NCBI GenBank assembly: GCA_944324435.1
Contig: CALUWH010000011.1
Coordinates: forward strand, 1-62,139
Reading direction: 5' to 3'
DNA length: 62,139 nt
DNA from: Candidatus Gastranaerophilales bacterium
Lineage (GTDB): Bacteria; Cyanobacteriota; Vampirovibrionia; Gastranaerophilales; Gastranaerophilaceae
Position 1 is the first letter of the stretch, and each line of letters starts with the position of its first letter. Position numbers and translations under genes: made by a program. The notes beneath the pieces were generated by a model, which worked only from the letters and a program-made list of their open reading frames with translations, searched no databases and was not told where the DNA came from. This document shows, in pieces, positions 43,579-51,511 of this stretch.

Positions 43579-43620
43579 ATGATAACACACTATTGACTCC
43601 AAGTCAATGACCTAAGGTCA
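43579..43620 (-). promoter_or_regulatory. TetR promoter with two adjacent operator palindromes
   Basis: -35 TTGACT (43602-43607) and -10 TATCAT (43579-43584), 17 bp apart on the minus strand. Palindrome TTGACTCCAAGTCAA (43593-43607) overlaps the -35, and TGACCTAAGGTCA (43608-43620) abuts it. Together they make a tandem TTGACn-type operator. Confidence 0.8.
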
Positions 43621-43681
43621 ATAAAATATTTGCCGCAATTCTGCTGGCAAATTTATTTTTTAGGAATTTTAATGTTTATGT

Positions 43682-44170
43682 ATGATGATAAATAGTATAA
43701 ATTATAATAATTCAAATCCTAAATTCGGAGCAAAGCTCGGGTGGCGCGCTAATTATGAATTAAAACACGCACCTGAGAAGCTCGCAAAGGTCGCTCAAAA
43801 TTTAAAAGAAATGGGTGAGCCGACAACGGTTATTGATATAATGTCTCAGGATACTAAAAAAGGAAGAATGTATTCTCTGCGTTTGTTTAATGAAATTTTT
43901 GGCGAGGGGTATAATGTTTCTTTGCTTAGAGATAAAAACAATAAGGACGTTATATCATACTCTGCAAAGGATTTTATTGGTGCAATAGAGAATCTTACTA
44001 AACCCGCTATAGAGAATAAGCAGGCTTGTTTATTTAACAGAATTCGTTCGGAACACTCTGGCTCTTTGCCTATGATAAAATATTTGCATCAAGTTTTGAA
44101 AAACGCTAAATCTGAAGGCAGGTATTTAAGTCCAAAAGCTGAACAGGGATTTTTCAAACAGTTCCAATAA
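43682..44170 (+). CDS. lineage-specific F-x-A/G protein
   Basis: A 162-residue soluble protein beginning MMINSINYNNSNPKFGAKLG, with the recurring short motif near residue 15 (PKFGA). The body is helical and basic, with no membrane segment and no recognised domain. The start region has only a weak ribosome-binding site. It opens a block of lineage-specific genes and repeats. Confidence 0.65.
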   Translation: MMINSINYNNSNPKFGAKLGWRANYELKHAPEKLAKVAQNLKEMGEPTTVIDIMSQDTKKGRMYSLRLFNEIFGEGYNVSLLRDKNNKDVISYSAKDFIGAIENLTKPAIENKQACLFNRIRSEHSGSLPMIKYLHQVLKNAKSEGRYLSPKAEQGFFKQFQ

Positions 44171-44367
44171 TTGTCATGCTGAATAGCCGGCAAGGTATAG
44201 AAATGATGGCGTATGTGTTTATAAACAGAGGCGTATTTCAGCATCTTACCGGTTGGAAATTAAAACGATTTATTGGTAAGATCCTGAACAGCTCGAAAAT
44301 CAGGATTGAAATCTTACCTTCTCCTTACATTCATTTACCCCAGATTTTCTACGCTTTCAGGATGACA
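44171..44367. repeat. MITE-like palindromic element
   Basis: Bounded by TTGTCATGCTGAA (44171-44183) and TTTCAGGATGACA (44355-44367), an inverted repeat with one mismatch. Inside is a second inverted pair, TTCAGCATCTTACC (44237-44250) and GGTAAGATCCTGAA (44275-44288), also with one mismatch. No reading frame of note. TGTCATnCTGAA is a common dispersed-repeat end in bacteria. Confidence 0.6.
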
Positions 44368-44400
44368 GAAAACCAGATCTATTTTAGACCGACCTAACCT

Positions 44401-44586
44401 CCCTCACAAGAGAGGGAAAATGTTTAACCCCTTCCCTTGATGAGGGAAGGGTGGGGGATGGGTGATAATGGAACAAAAAAATATTATGTTGAATAGTGAA
44501 ACCGTTGAAAAGTTGAACCGTATTTAAAACTTTCCTCACTTTTCAATATGCTAGCACCCACACTAAATCCCTCCCTCATAAGGGAG
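44401..44586. repeat. cluster of G/C-rich hairpins in intergenic region
   Basis: Three palindromes: CCCTC/GAGGG at 44401-44416, a 9-bp CCCTTCCCT/AGGGAAGGG stem at 44429-44451, and CTCCCT/AGGGAG at 44571-44586. They share a CCCTTCCCT-like core and look like copies of one dispersed repeat. The rest of 44171-44665 has no gene. Confidence 0.55.
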
Positions 44587-44665
44587 TTAAATGAGCATTT
44601 CACTCCTCACGCTTCACTAAAATCACACCAAGCTTTTAGTTTGTAGGTCAGTCTGTAGATATTTC

Positions 44666-45094
44666 TCAAATACTTGTATCTAATCCACTATCCCAAAAAT
44701 TTGGCGAATCTGTTCCAGTGATATCATCTATAATACTAGAGCTATCGTCTGAAATATAGTTATGAGGTTCGTCCAAGACATTTCCTATATACTTACCATC
44801 CGCGATGTTGACAGTAACAATTTCATCGCAATTGTTTGCAATAGAATCACTACTTTTAGGGAACCATCTCTCTGTAACGCTTTTAGGAAACTTTTTTGTC
44901 AATAAATAAAAAGCTTTTTCTTTGAAATCTAAACCTCCAGGTATTATCATTTCAGTAGGTTCAAATTTCGGGGTATTCCAATTAGACATACTACTGCCAG
45001 CTAAATTTTTTAATTTACTCTTTCCACCTTTTAGAATTGCACGTGAAAATTCAGATTTGTTGCTATTAATTGTAGGTAATATCTTTTGAATCAT
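44666..45094 (-). CDS. lineage-specific protein of unknown function
   Basis: A 142-residue protein with a basic N-terminal half and a strongly acidic C-terminus (DDSSSIIDDITGTD). No signal peptide, membrane segment or known family. The start overlaps the stop of the upstream gene (ATGA, 4 bp), so it belongs to a three-gene operon of small lineage-specific proteins. Confidence 0.55.
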   Translation of the reverse strand: MIQKILPTINSNKSEFSRAILKGGKSKLKNLAGSSMSNWNTPKFEPTEMIIPGGLDFKEKAFYLLTKKFPKSVTERWFPKSSDSIANNCDEIVTVNIADGKYIGNVLDEPHNYISDDSSSIIDDITGTDSPNFWDSGLDTSI

Positions 45095-45414
45095 AGATTG
45101 TTCTCCTTATCATATTCTTTGGATAATTGTATTTGTTTAATCCACTTCATTATCAGAAGCACTAGAGACGCCATAACTAGGGCAATACTTAGTTTTTCTG
45201 AATTTTTAGAATTTTTTTCTATAGTTTTAACATTAAAGATGCCAGACATAATAGCGCCTAAAAACGTAAGTGTACAGAGTTCTTCTAATGGTTCCGTCTT
45301 AGATTCAATATAAGCTCTTTTTTCGACAGTGGTATTATACTTTTTGTTATTAGGTAATACCATTTTTTTTAAAGAAAATCTGTTATTATAATTTAATTCG
45401 GAATTTATTTGCAT
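45091..45414 (-). CDS. small lineage-specific membrane protein
   Basis: A 107-residue protein with two membrane segments (about residues 45-62, CTLTFLGAIMSGIF, and 75-95, LSIALVMASLVLLIM) joined by a basic loop. N-terminus MQINSELNYNNRFSL resembles the F-x-x pattern of neighbours. It overlaps its downstream gene by 4 bp and follows the upstream gene by 12 bp. The function is unknown. Confidence 0.55.
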   Translation of the reverse strand: MQINSELNYNNRFSLKKMVLPNNKKYNTTVEKRAYIESKTEPLEELCTLTFLGAIMSGIFNVKTIEKNSKNSEKLSIALVMASLVLLIMKWIKQIQLSKEYDKENNL

Positions 45415-45426
45415 AAAATTTAGATA

Positions 45427-45963
45427 CTACCCTCCAAGCTTTTTTATAAAATCATCCAATTTAGAACCTCTTGTTCGAGCATTATCCATCTCTTCTGCCA
45501 TTTCAATTAAAGCAGCCCCTAACGCTGCTGTTGTAGTGCCTGCAATCACTGCATTCAAAGTATTCCCAAAAATAGGTATAGGGGTAAGAACTTTTGAAGC
45601 CATCTTAAAAGCTGATTTTCCTACAGCATGCCCAGCAACACCTGCTGCTAAATTTTTTAATACTGTTTTTGAAAATTTAAAACCATAGATATTATTAAAT
45701 ATATGGGTTGCCATCAATACTTCTACAGAAGAAAGTACAAACTCATCTAAACCAGGTGCCTGCGCCGTTAACGCAGCAGCGCTTGTATTAGCTAGTGTAA
45801 ATCCTGCAACCCAGTTCTTTGCTTTTTCCTTTTCTCTTGGGCCTTGTAATTGTTTTAAATTACTTTCACAGTGTTGTAAAAGAGTTCTATTCAACACTTT
45901 AGTGGGTTTTTTATAATTAAAAGAACCTACAAAGCCGACATTGTTAATGGGTGCAATATTCAT
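45427..45963 (-). CDS. lineage-specific F-x-G protein with hydrophobic Gly/Ala-rich core
   Basis: A 178-residue protein starting MNIAPINNVGFVGSFNYKK, a textbook example of the recurring N-terminal motif. The C-terminal half is Gly/Ala/Thr-rich and hydrophobic (LNAVIAGTTTAALGAALIEMAEEM), reminiscent of DUF697-like membrane-associated domains; that link is weak. First gene of the three-gene minus-strand operon; GGATAT ribosome-binding site. Confidence 0.65.
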   Translation of the reverse strand: MNIAPINNVGFVGSFNYKKPTKVLNRTLLQHCESNLKQLQGPREKEKAKNWVAGFTLANTSAAALTAQAPGLDEFVLSSVEVLMATHIFNNIYGFKFSKTVLKNLAAGVAGHAVGKSAFKMASKVLTPIPIFGNTLNAVIAGTTTAALGAALIEMAEEMDNARTRGSKLDDFIKKLGG

Positions 45964-46113
45964 AACATATCCTTTATAAAATTGTATAATAAAATGTACT
46001 TATATACTTAGCATTAAATGTGAAAATTTGCATAAAATCAATACTATAACAACTATATATTTACAAATATTTACAATATAGCAAAATTTGAATTTAGGAA
46101 CATTTTACTAAGT

Positions 46114-46935
46114 ATGAATATTAAAAATAAAACAAATATTTTTAACCTTAATTTTAGATCAGGTTTGAATAATAGAATTATATCCTCTGAAACGTCTATG
46201 GATATAAAAATCTGTGAGAATATGTTTACAGAAGTTTATGGTGTAGAAACTCATTTTTGTGGTAATAAATCTGCAGCTTTTGCCAATAATATATGTTTGA
46301 AAATTGTAGAAAAATTATCCGAAAATTTAAATTTAAACATTTTTTTACCTCCAGTTATCTGTATATATAACGCGGACTGCATTATTGACAAAAATTCTGC
46401 TCCTAATTTTTGTATTTCAGATACATGCAATGTATTAAAGAACGATTACCCTTTTCCTGGTCGTTCAGTATTTTTCAAAAATTTCAACAATCTAGAGGAA
46501 ATTGATAACAGTGTAGAAAATCAATTTAGAAATAAAATAAGCAGTTCTTCCCATTTCTTAGCACCATTTATCCATGAATGGTTACATAGTTTGCATTTAG
46601 ATTATATATATAAAAAATTCGGCTATGGCGGAGACTGTACGTATTTAAATGAGTTTTATCCATTAAAAAAGTCTAAACAAACAGGAATTCAATTATTAAA
46701 GATGCTTGAAAATAAAAAATTATCTCCTAAAGAAAATGAGATTATTTTTGATACTTTAGGGTATTACTCCACTCTGCCAACAAATCAGTATTTAGAAATA
46801 TTTAGTGAGGCTTTTACAAAGTTTATTTGCGATTCTCTTTCTGGTATACATATAATTAAAAATCCATTAGAACAACTAAAAAAGACAAGCAAAGATTTTC
46901 AAAATATTTTTCATAAGGTCTGTTTATTTAAATAA
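46114..46935 (+). CDS. putative zinc metallopeptidase (HExxH), lineage-specific
   Basis: A 273-residue protein, visibly more AT-rich than housekeeping genes here. Residues 154-158 read HEWLH (HExxH), and a conserved-looking EIFSEAFTKF supplies a possible third zinc ligand, Glu232. The N-terminus (NIFNLNFRSG) fits the F-x-x-G motif seen in neighbours. No signal peptide. The arrangement (HExxH, then Glu about 75 residues later) suggests a gluzincin-like protease. It could be a secreted effector or toxin, but that is inference. Weak ribosome-binding site. Confidence 0.55.
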   Translation: MNIKNKTNIFNLNFRSGLNNRIISSETSMDIKICENMFTEVYGVETHFCGNKSAAFANNICLKIVEKLSENLNLNIFLPPVICIYNADCIIDKNSAPNFCISDTCNVLKNDYPFPGRSVFFKNFNNLEEIDNSVENQFRNKISSSSHFLAPFIHEWLHSLHLDYIYKKFGYGGDCTYLNEFYPLKKSKQTGIQLLKMLENKKLSPKENEIIFDTLGYYSTLPTNQYLEIFSEAFTKFICDSLSGIHIIKNPLEQLKKTSKDFQNIFHKVCLFK

Positions 46936-46939
46936 TATT

Positions 46940-48331
46940 TTATACTCTTCCGTACATGTCTTCATATCGGATGATGTCTTCTTCTATCAGCGGATCACCC
47001 TTTTGAACTTCAATAATTTTAAGATTATCTGTGTACGGATTCTGGAGCGAGTGTATTGCTTTTACCGGAATATCTACACTGTGGCCGGGGCTTAGGACAA
47101 GCTCCTTGCCTTCAAGTACAACTTTTGCCATACCTTCAAGCACAACCCAGTGTTCGCTTCTGTGATTGTGTGATTGAAGTGATAATTTTTGTCCCGGATT
47201 CACGTGAATCATTTTGGTTAAAAATCCGTTGCCTTGCGCAAGAACCGTATAATATCCCCAGGGGCGGTATACGGTTTTGTGGATAAGATGCGTGTCATCA
47301 TTTTGTTTCTTTAAAGTATCGAAAATCTTTTTAACTTCCTGCGTCTTGTCGCTTTTGCAGGCAAGGATTGCGTCTTCGGTTTCTACTATAACCATATTTT
47401 CAAGCCCGATTGTAGCAACAAGTTTGGATGATGAGTACATCAAAGAGTTTTTTGAACCTTCATCAAGTACATGGCCGATTTTTACATTACCGTCTTTATC
47501 TTTTTTGCTTACATCATAAATTGATTTCCAGCTTCCTAAATCATTCCAGTCGCTTTCAAGTTTGAGCAGCGCAATTTTATCGGACTTTTCCATAACCGCA
47601 TAATCAATCGAAATATTCGGCATTTTATCGAATTCTGTGAACGGAATTTCATCAGAGGATGAAAAATCAAAGTTATCCAGTTTTGAATAAATATCCGGAG
47701 AGTATTTTGCAAGCTCTTCCAGCAAAACAGAAGCTTTGAACATAAATATACCGCTGTTCCAGTAGTAGGTTCCTTCTTCAATATATTTTTTTGCAAGTTC
47801 AACATCAGGTTTTTCTACGAATTTATTAACCTTAAATCCTTTTTCAATATGTTTGTCGGTAACATTAATATATCCGTATCCGATTTCAGGATAAGAAGGT
47901 GTAACTCCGAATGTTACAATATATCCCAGCTCTGCAATACTTTCTCCGTACTTAACAGTATTGACGAATTTTTCGGTATCATTGATTAAGTGGTCAGAAG
48001 GAACAACTAATATAACAGGATCCGTGTTTGTTTTTTCCAGGATATATTTTGCCGCAAGAGCAATTGCCGGTGCTGTGTTCTTAGAAATCGGCTCAGAAAG
48101 TACAATCGGGTTATCAACCAAAGAGGAGAGCTGGTATTTAACGGTTGAAATATGTTTAACTCCGGTCATACTAAGAATGTTAGATGCCGGCATGCATTCT
48201 CTCAATCTGAGGAAAGTTTCTTGCAAAAGGCTGTCAGTGTTTTGTATATTCAAAAGCTGCTTTGGATAAAGTTCTCTTGACAAAGGCCAAAGTCTGCTGC
48301 CTGAACCTCCAGCTAAAATTAGTCCGTACAT
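46940..48331 (-). CDS. manC: mannose-1-phosphate guanylyltransferase/mannose-6-phosphate isomerase
   Basis: A 463-residue bifunctional enzyme supplying GDP-mannose for surface glycans. The nucleotidyltransferase domain has LILAGGSGSRLWPLSRELYPKQ and VVPSDHLI. The C-terminal cupin (type II PMI, about residues 345-463) has RPWGYYTVLAQG, LQSHNHRSEHWVVLEG and PVKAIHSLQN. Divergent from mlaE. Confidence 0.95.
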   Translation of the reverse strand: MYGLILAGGSGSRLWPLSRELYPKQLLNIQNTDSLLQETFLRLRECMPASNILSMTGVKHISTVKYQLSSLVDNPIVLSEPISKNTAPAIALAAKYILEKTNTDPVILVVPSDHLINDTEKFVNTVKYGESIAELGYIVTFGVTPSYPEIGYGYINVTDKHIEKGFKVNKFVEKPDVELAKKYIEEGTYYWNSGIFMFKASVLLEELAKYSPDIYSKLDNFDFSSSDEIPFTEFDKMPNISIDYAVMEKSDKIALLKLESDWNDLGSWKSIYDVSKKDKDGNVKIGHVLDEGSKNSLMYSSSKLVATIGLENMVIVETEDAILACKSDKTQEVKKIFDTLKKQNDDTHLIHKTVYRPWGYYTVLAQGNGFLTKMIHVNPGQKLSLQSHNHRSEHWVVLEGMAKVVLEGKELVLSPGHSVDIPVKAIHSLQNPYTDNLKIIEVQKGDPLIEEDIIRYEDMYGRV

Positions 48332-48391
48332 ATTTATCTCTCCTTAAACTTTCCGATGCCTTCTTTTAGTTTAGCATGAAGAAAAATTTAT

Positions 48392-48421
48392 TTGTATATA
48401 AAAGCAAATCTCTGGTATAAT
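48392..48421 (+). promoter_or_regulatory. promoter for mlaEFD operon
   Basis: TTGTAT (48392-48397), 18 bp, TATAAT (48416-48421), about 44 bp before the mlaE ATG. Confidence 0.5.
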
Positions 48422-48464
48422 TAAAAAAAATGTGTGGTAAAATACAACACAGATATAATTAATT

Positions 48465-49265
48465 ATGAAAATATATTATAAGGCTACATACACGTATAAA
48501 ATATTTAGAATGCTGCAATCAGAGATTGTAAGCTTTGTTTCAACTCTGGGTAATATAGCCTTGTTTGGTGTAGAGCTTATAAAAGGATTAAAAACTTTTC
48601 CTACAACAATGAAAGAGGTTATGGCTCAATCATCAAGATTTGGAGTCTCATCGCTTCCGATAACTTTATCAATAGTCGGTATGACATCCGTAATTATAGC
48701 TATGCAGGTTGCCGGAGAGATGGTAAAGCAGGGAGCAGGGAATTATGTAGGCATGCTTGTTGCAATATTGATGGTGAGAGAAGAAGGGGTTATAATGGCA
48801 GGATTTGCGATAATTTCAATGATAGGCTCTTCTCTGGCATCCGAAATAGCAACGATGAAAGTTACGGAGCAGATTGATGCGATAAGGGTTTTGAAGGTTA
48901 ATCCTGTTCATTATTTGTTTACTCCGAGAGTAATTGCAGGGACTCTAATGATGCCGCTTGTTGTTATTGTAGCTTCTCTCTTTGGAATATTAGGCGGAGC
49001 TGTTGCTTCTAATCTGGCGTCAGGGCTCACTTATAAGGCTTATTTTGATTCGGTATGGTTCGGGCTTAATATGCACGATTTGAAGGTATGTATTCTGAAA
49101 GCTTTGAGTTTCGGTTTTGTAATATCTTTGATAAGCTGTTCTTGCGGAATGGAAGCAAAAGACGGAGCAAAAGGAGTTGGTATTGCGACAACAAAGGCTG
49201 TTGTTTGGTCTTTTGTTGCAATCGTAATTTTGGACTTAATTTTTGCGGCGGTATTTTTCTATTAA
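48465..49265 (+). CDS. mlaE: MlaE-family lipid ABC permease
   Basis: A 266-residue membrane permease of the MlaE/TGD1 family with about five helices. Conserved core: TEQIDAIRVLKVNPVHYLFTPRVIAG and the following FGILGG. It belongs to the retrograde or anterograde phospholipid transporter of the outer membrane, with the MlaF ATPase and MlaD substrate-binding subunit encoded directly downstream. No MlaB or MlaC gene is visible here. Confidence 0.92.
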   Translation: MKIYYKATYTYKIFRMLQSEIVSFVSTLGNIALFGVELIKGLKTFPTTMKEVMAQSSRFGVSSLPITLSIVGMTSVIIAMQVAGEMVKQGAGNYVGMLVAILMVREEGVIMAGFAIISMIGSSLASEIATMKVTEQIDAIRVLKVNPVHYLFTPRVIAGTLMMPLVVIVASLFGILGGAVASNLASGLTYKAYFDSVWFGLNMHDLKVCILKALSFGFVISLISCSCGMEAKDGAKGVGIATTKAVVWSFVAIVILDLIFAAVFFY

Positions 49266-49284
49266 TTTTAAAGGCATAATAATT

Positions 49285-50001
49285 ATGGGAATAGAAGTTA
49301 AAAATTTAGTAAAATCGTTTGATAAAAAAGCTATAATAGATGATATTTCGTTCAAAGTTGATGATGGTAAGATATTATCTATAATAGGTTTTAGCGGTTC
49401 AGGAAAGAGTACCGTATTAAAACTCATAAGCGGACTTTTGGAAAAAGACTCCGGAGAGATTATTACGACCGGAGGTGATATTGCGATGGTATTCCAATAT
49501 TCTGCTTTATTCGATTCTTTGAATGTGTTTGATAATATCTCTTTTGCCCTTCAGGAGAGAAAAGATTTGAGAGGAAAATATACAAGAAAAGAATTAGAGA
49601 AAATTGTTGCGGAAAAACTTGAACTTGTAGGATTATCAGGAATTGAAGATAAATTCCCTTCAGAGCTTTCAGGCGGTATGCAGAAACGTGTAAGCTTTGC
49701 AAGGGCTATCGTGACCGAGCCTAAGATAATTCTTTATGATGAACCTACTGCAGGATTGGATCCGATTTCTTCTACTTTGATAGAAGATTACATTGTAAGG
49801 TTAAAAAACGAAACAAATGCTGCATCGATAGTTGTAACGCACCAGATGTCAACTATAAGAAGGACTGCTGATTCAGTTTTAATGTTGTATAATGGACATG
49901 CAGTATTTGAGGGCTCGCCGGATGAACTTTGCGCACAGCAGACGCCTTATACTAAGCAGTTTGTAAATGCGTCTTTAGAAGGCCCGATGAAAATGAATTA
50001 A
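49285..50001 (+). CDS. mlaF: MlaF-family ABC ATPase
   Basis: About 238 residues from the ATG at 49285, 19 bp after mlaE; an in-frame ATG at 49243 lies inside mlaE. Walker A GFSGSGKST, signature LSGGMQKRV, Walker B ILYDEPTAGLDPI and switch His in VVTHQMS. It powers the MlaE/MlaD complex. Confidence 0.93.
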   Translation: MGIEVKNLVKSFDKKAIIDDISFKVDDGKILSIIGFSGSGKSTVLKLISGLLEKDSGEIITTGGDIAMVFQYSALFDSLNVFDNISFALQERKDLRGKYTRKELEKIVAEKLELVGLSGIEDKFPSELSGGMQKRVSFARAIVTEPKIILYDEPTAGLDPISSTLIEDYIVRLKNETNAASIVVTHQMSTIRRTADSVLMLYNGHAVFEGSPDELCAQQTPYTKQFVNASLEGPMKMN

Positions 50002-50028
50002 CTAAGATAAAAGAGGAAAGATAAAGAA

Positions 50029-51384
50029 ATGAAAGTATCACCATCATTTAAAGTAGGAATATTAACATTAGTAGCCTTGATAATACTGTTATTTACGGTT
50101 TTATGGATAAAGGGGCGTTCTTTTTCATCAGCAGAACGTATTGAGGTTCAGTTTAAGGATGTAAACGGAATGCGTCCGGGCTCCGGTGTACAGATGATGG
50201 GGCTTAGGGTCGGTCAGGTAGAAGAGATTACTCCTGTTGTAACAGGGGAATCAAGTTATGTTAAAATGAAATTTGTTATAACAGAGCCGGGGATTACGAT
50301 TCCTAAAGCTTCTATGCTCTCAATTCAGCAGTCCGGGTTAATCGGCGAACAGTTTTTGGAAATTACACCTCCGAGGGTTCGCTCTGTTTATATTCCTGTT
50401 GTTAATAAGGACTTGCTCTCAAATGATGCTGATGTGGAAATAAAACTCGATGAAAAATATTATGATGTAGGTAAGGTTAAAAAGTCTCAGATTATGAGTT
50501 CAAAACTTGTACCGGATGAGGTTAAAGATTACGTAAGAACGCCTTACGCTTATAAGGTTGATTATGTTGTAAACCTTCCGGGGCTTATTTTACCGCATTT
50601 TATGACCGGAAAAGTTATAGGAGAAAATGGTGTAAAGAAACTCAGAATTAAGCCTCTTGATAATACCCCGCTTCCTTATCCTCAGCAGACTTCGCCTTAT
50701 ACAATTATTGAGCCGATGAGAATTGCCGACTTTATGGATTTGCAATATAAGGCAGCCGAGTCTTTAACTGAGACAAACAGGGTTATTAACGAGCTTCTGA
50801 ATGACCAGCTTATAGCAGAGCTCAAGCAGTCTGTAACCAACTTTAAGGATTTGACGGCTCAGGCTACATCAACTCTGGCTAAGACCGAAAAACTCATCGA
50901 AACTTCCAGAAATGATATAGATGCTGTCTTGTGGATGATGAGCGATGTCTCAACTAACTTTAATAAACTTGCTACAAACATAAACGGTATTATTGGTGAT
51001 GAGAAATTCAAACCGACAATGTATGAGACTGCAGAGGCTGTTTCAAATCTTTCAAAACAGTTAACACCAATTATCGGAGCTGTTGATGCAGAAGAATTTG
51101 GTGAAGATTTGAACGCTGTTATGAAAAATTTGAATGAGATTTCAACATCTGTTAATGAGATGACAAAAGACGAAAATCTCAAGAAGAAAATTGTCACATC
51201 AATTGATAATCTGAATGTTACTATGTGCGAGGTTTCTACCGCTCTTGAAACAATCAACGGTGAAGACGGAGATAAGGAAGGTTTAAAACAAATAATGGAA
51301 GATACGTCTGATACGGTTGCAAACCTCAAGAAGTTCTCTGAAAAACTGAATAAGAGATTCCTGCTCTTTAGACTGATGTTTTAG
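50029..51384 (+). CDS. mlaD: MlaD-family MCE-domain protein
   Basis: A 451-residue protein. An N-terminal anchor (residues 8-28), one MCE domain (about 35-130; FKDVNGMRPGSGVQMMGLRVGQVEEI, then IQQSGLIGEQFLEI), and a long helical C-terminal region of about 250 residues with repeats of the T-x-x-x-L pattern. MCE domains form hexameric rings that pass lipids between membranes. The extended helical tail is longer than in E. coli MlaD (about 180) and looks like the longer MCE proteins of Cyanobacteria and Actinobacteria. Confidence 0.9.
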   Translation: MKVSPSFKVGILTLVALIILLFTVLWIKGRSFSSAERIEVQFKDVNGMRPGSGVQMMGLRVGQVEEITPVVTGESSYVKMKFVITEPGITIPKASMLSIQQSGLIGEQFLEITPPRVRSVYIPVVNKDLLSNDADVEIKLDEKYYDVGKVKKSQIMSSKLVPDEVKDYVRTPYAYKVDYVVNLPGLILPHFMTGKVIGENGVKKLRIKPLDNTPLPYPQQTSPYTIIEPMRIADFMDLQYKAAESLTETNRVINELLNDQLIAELKQSVTNFKDLTAQATSTLAKTEKLIETSRNDIDAVLWMMSDVSTNFNKLATNINGIIGDEKFKPTMYETAEAVSNLSKQLTPIIGAVDAEEFGEDLNAVMKNLNEISTSVNEMTKDENLKKKIVTSIDNLNVTMCEVSTALETINGEDGDKEGLKQIMEDTSDTVANLKKFSEKLNKRFLLFRLMF

Positions 51385-51511
51385 GCGCGGAGATGCTTGC
51401 AGCACAAAATTCGGGGAAGGACTACAGTGTTAACAGAATGGCTTTGTAGCTTAGCCTATGAAGCTATTCTTATATAAAGATTTTGTATGACATGTAAATT
51501 AATAGTCTCTA

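Noticed and set aside
44176-44397. 73-codon frame in the repeat region
   Set aside because: It lies in the MITE-like element, includes both inverted ends and has no ribosome-binding site.
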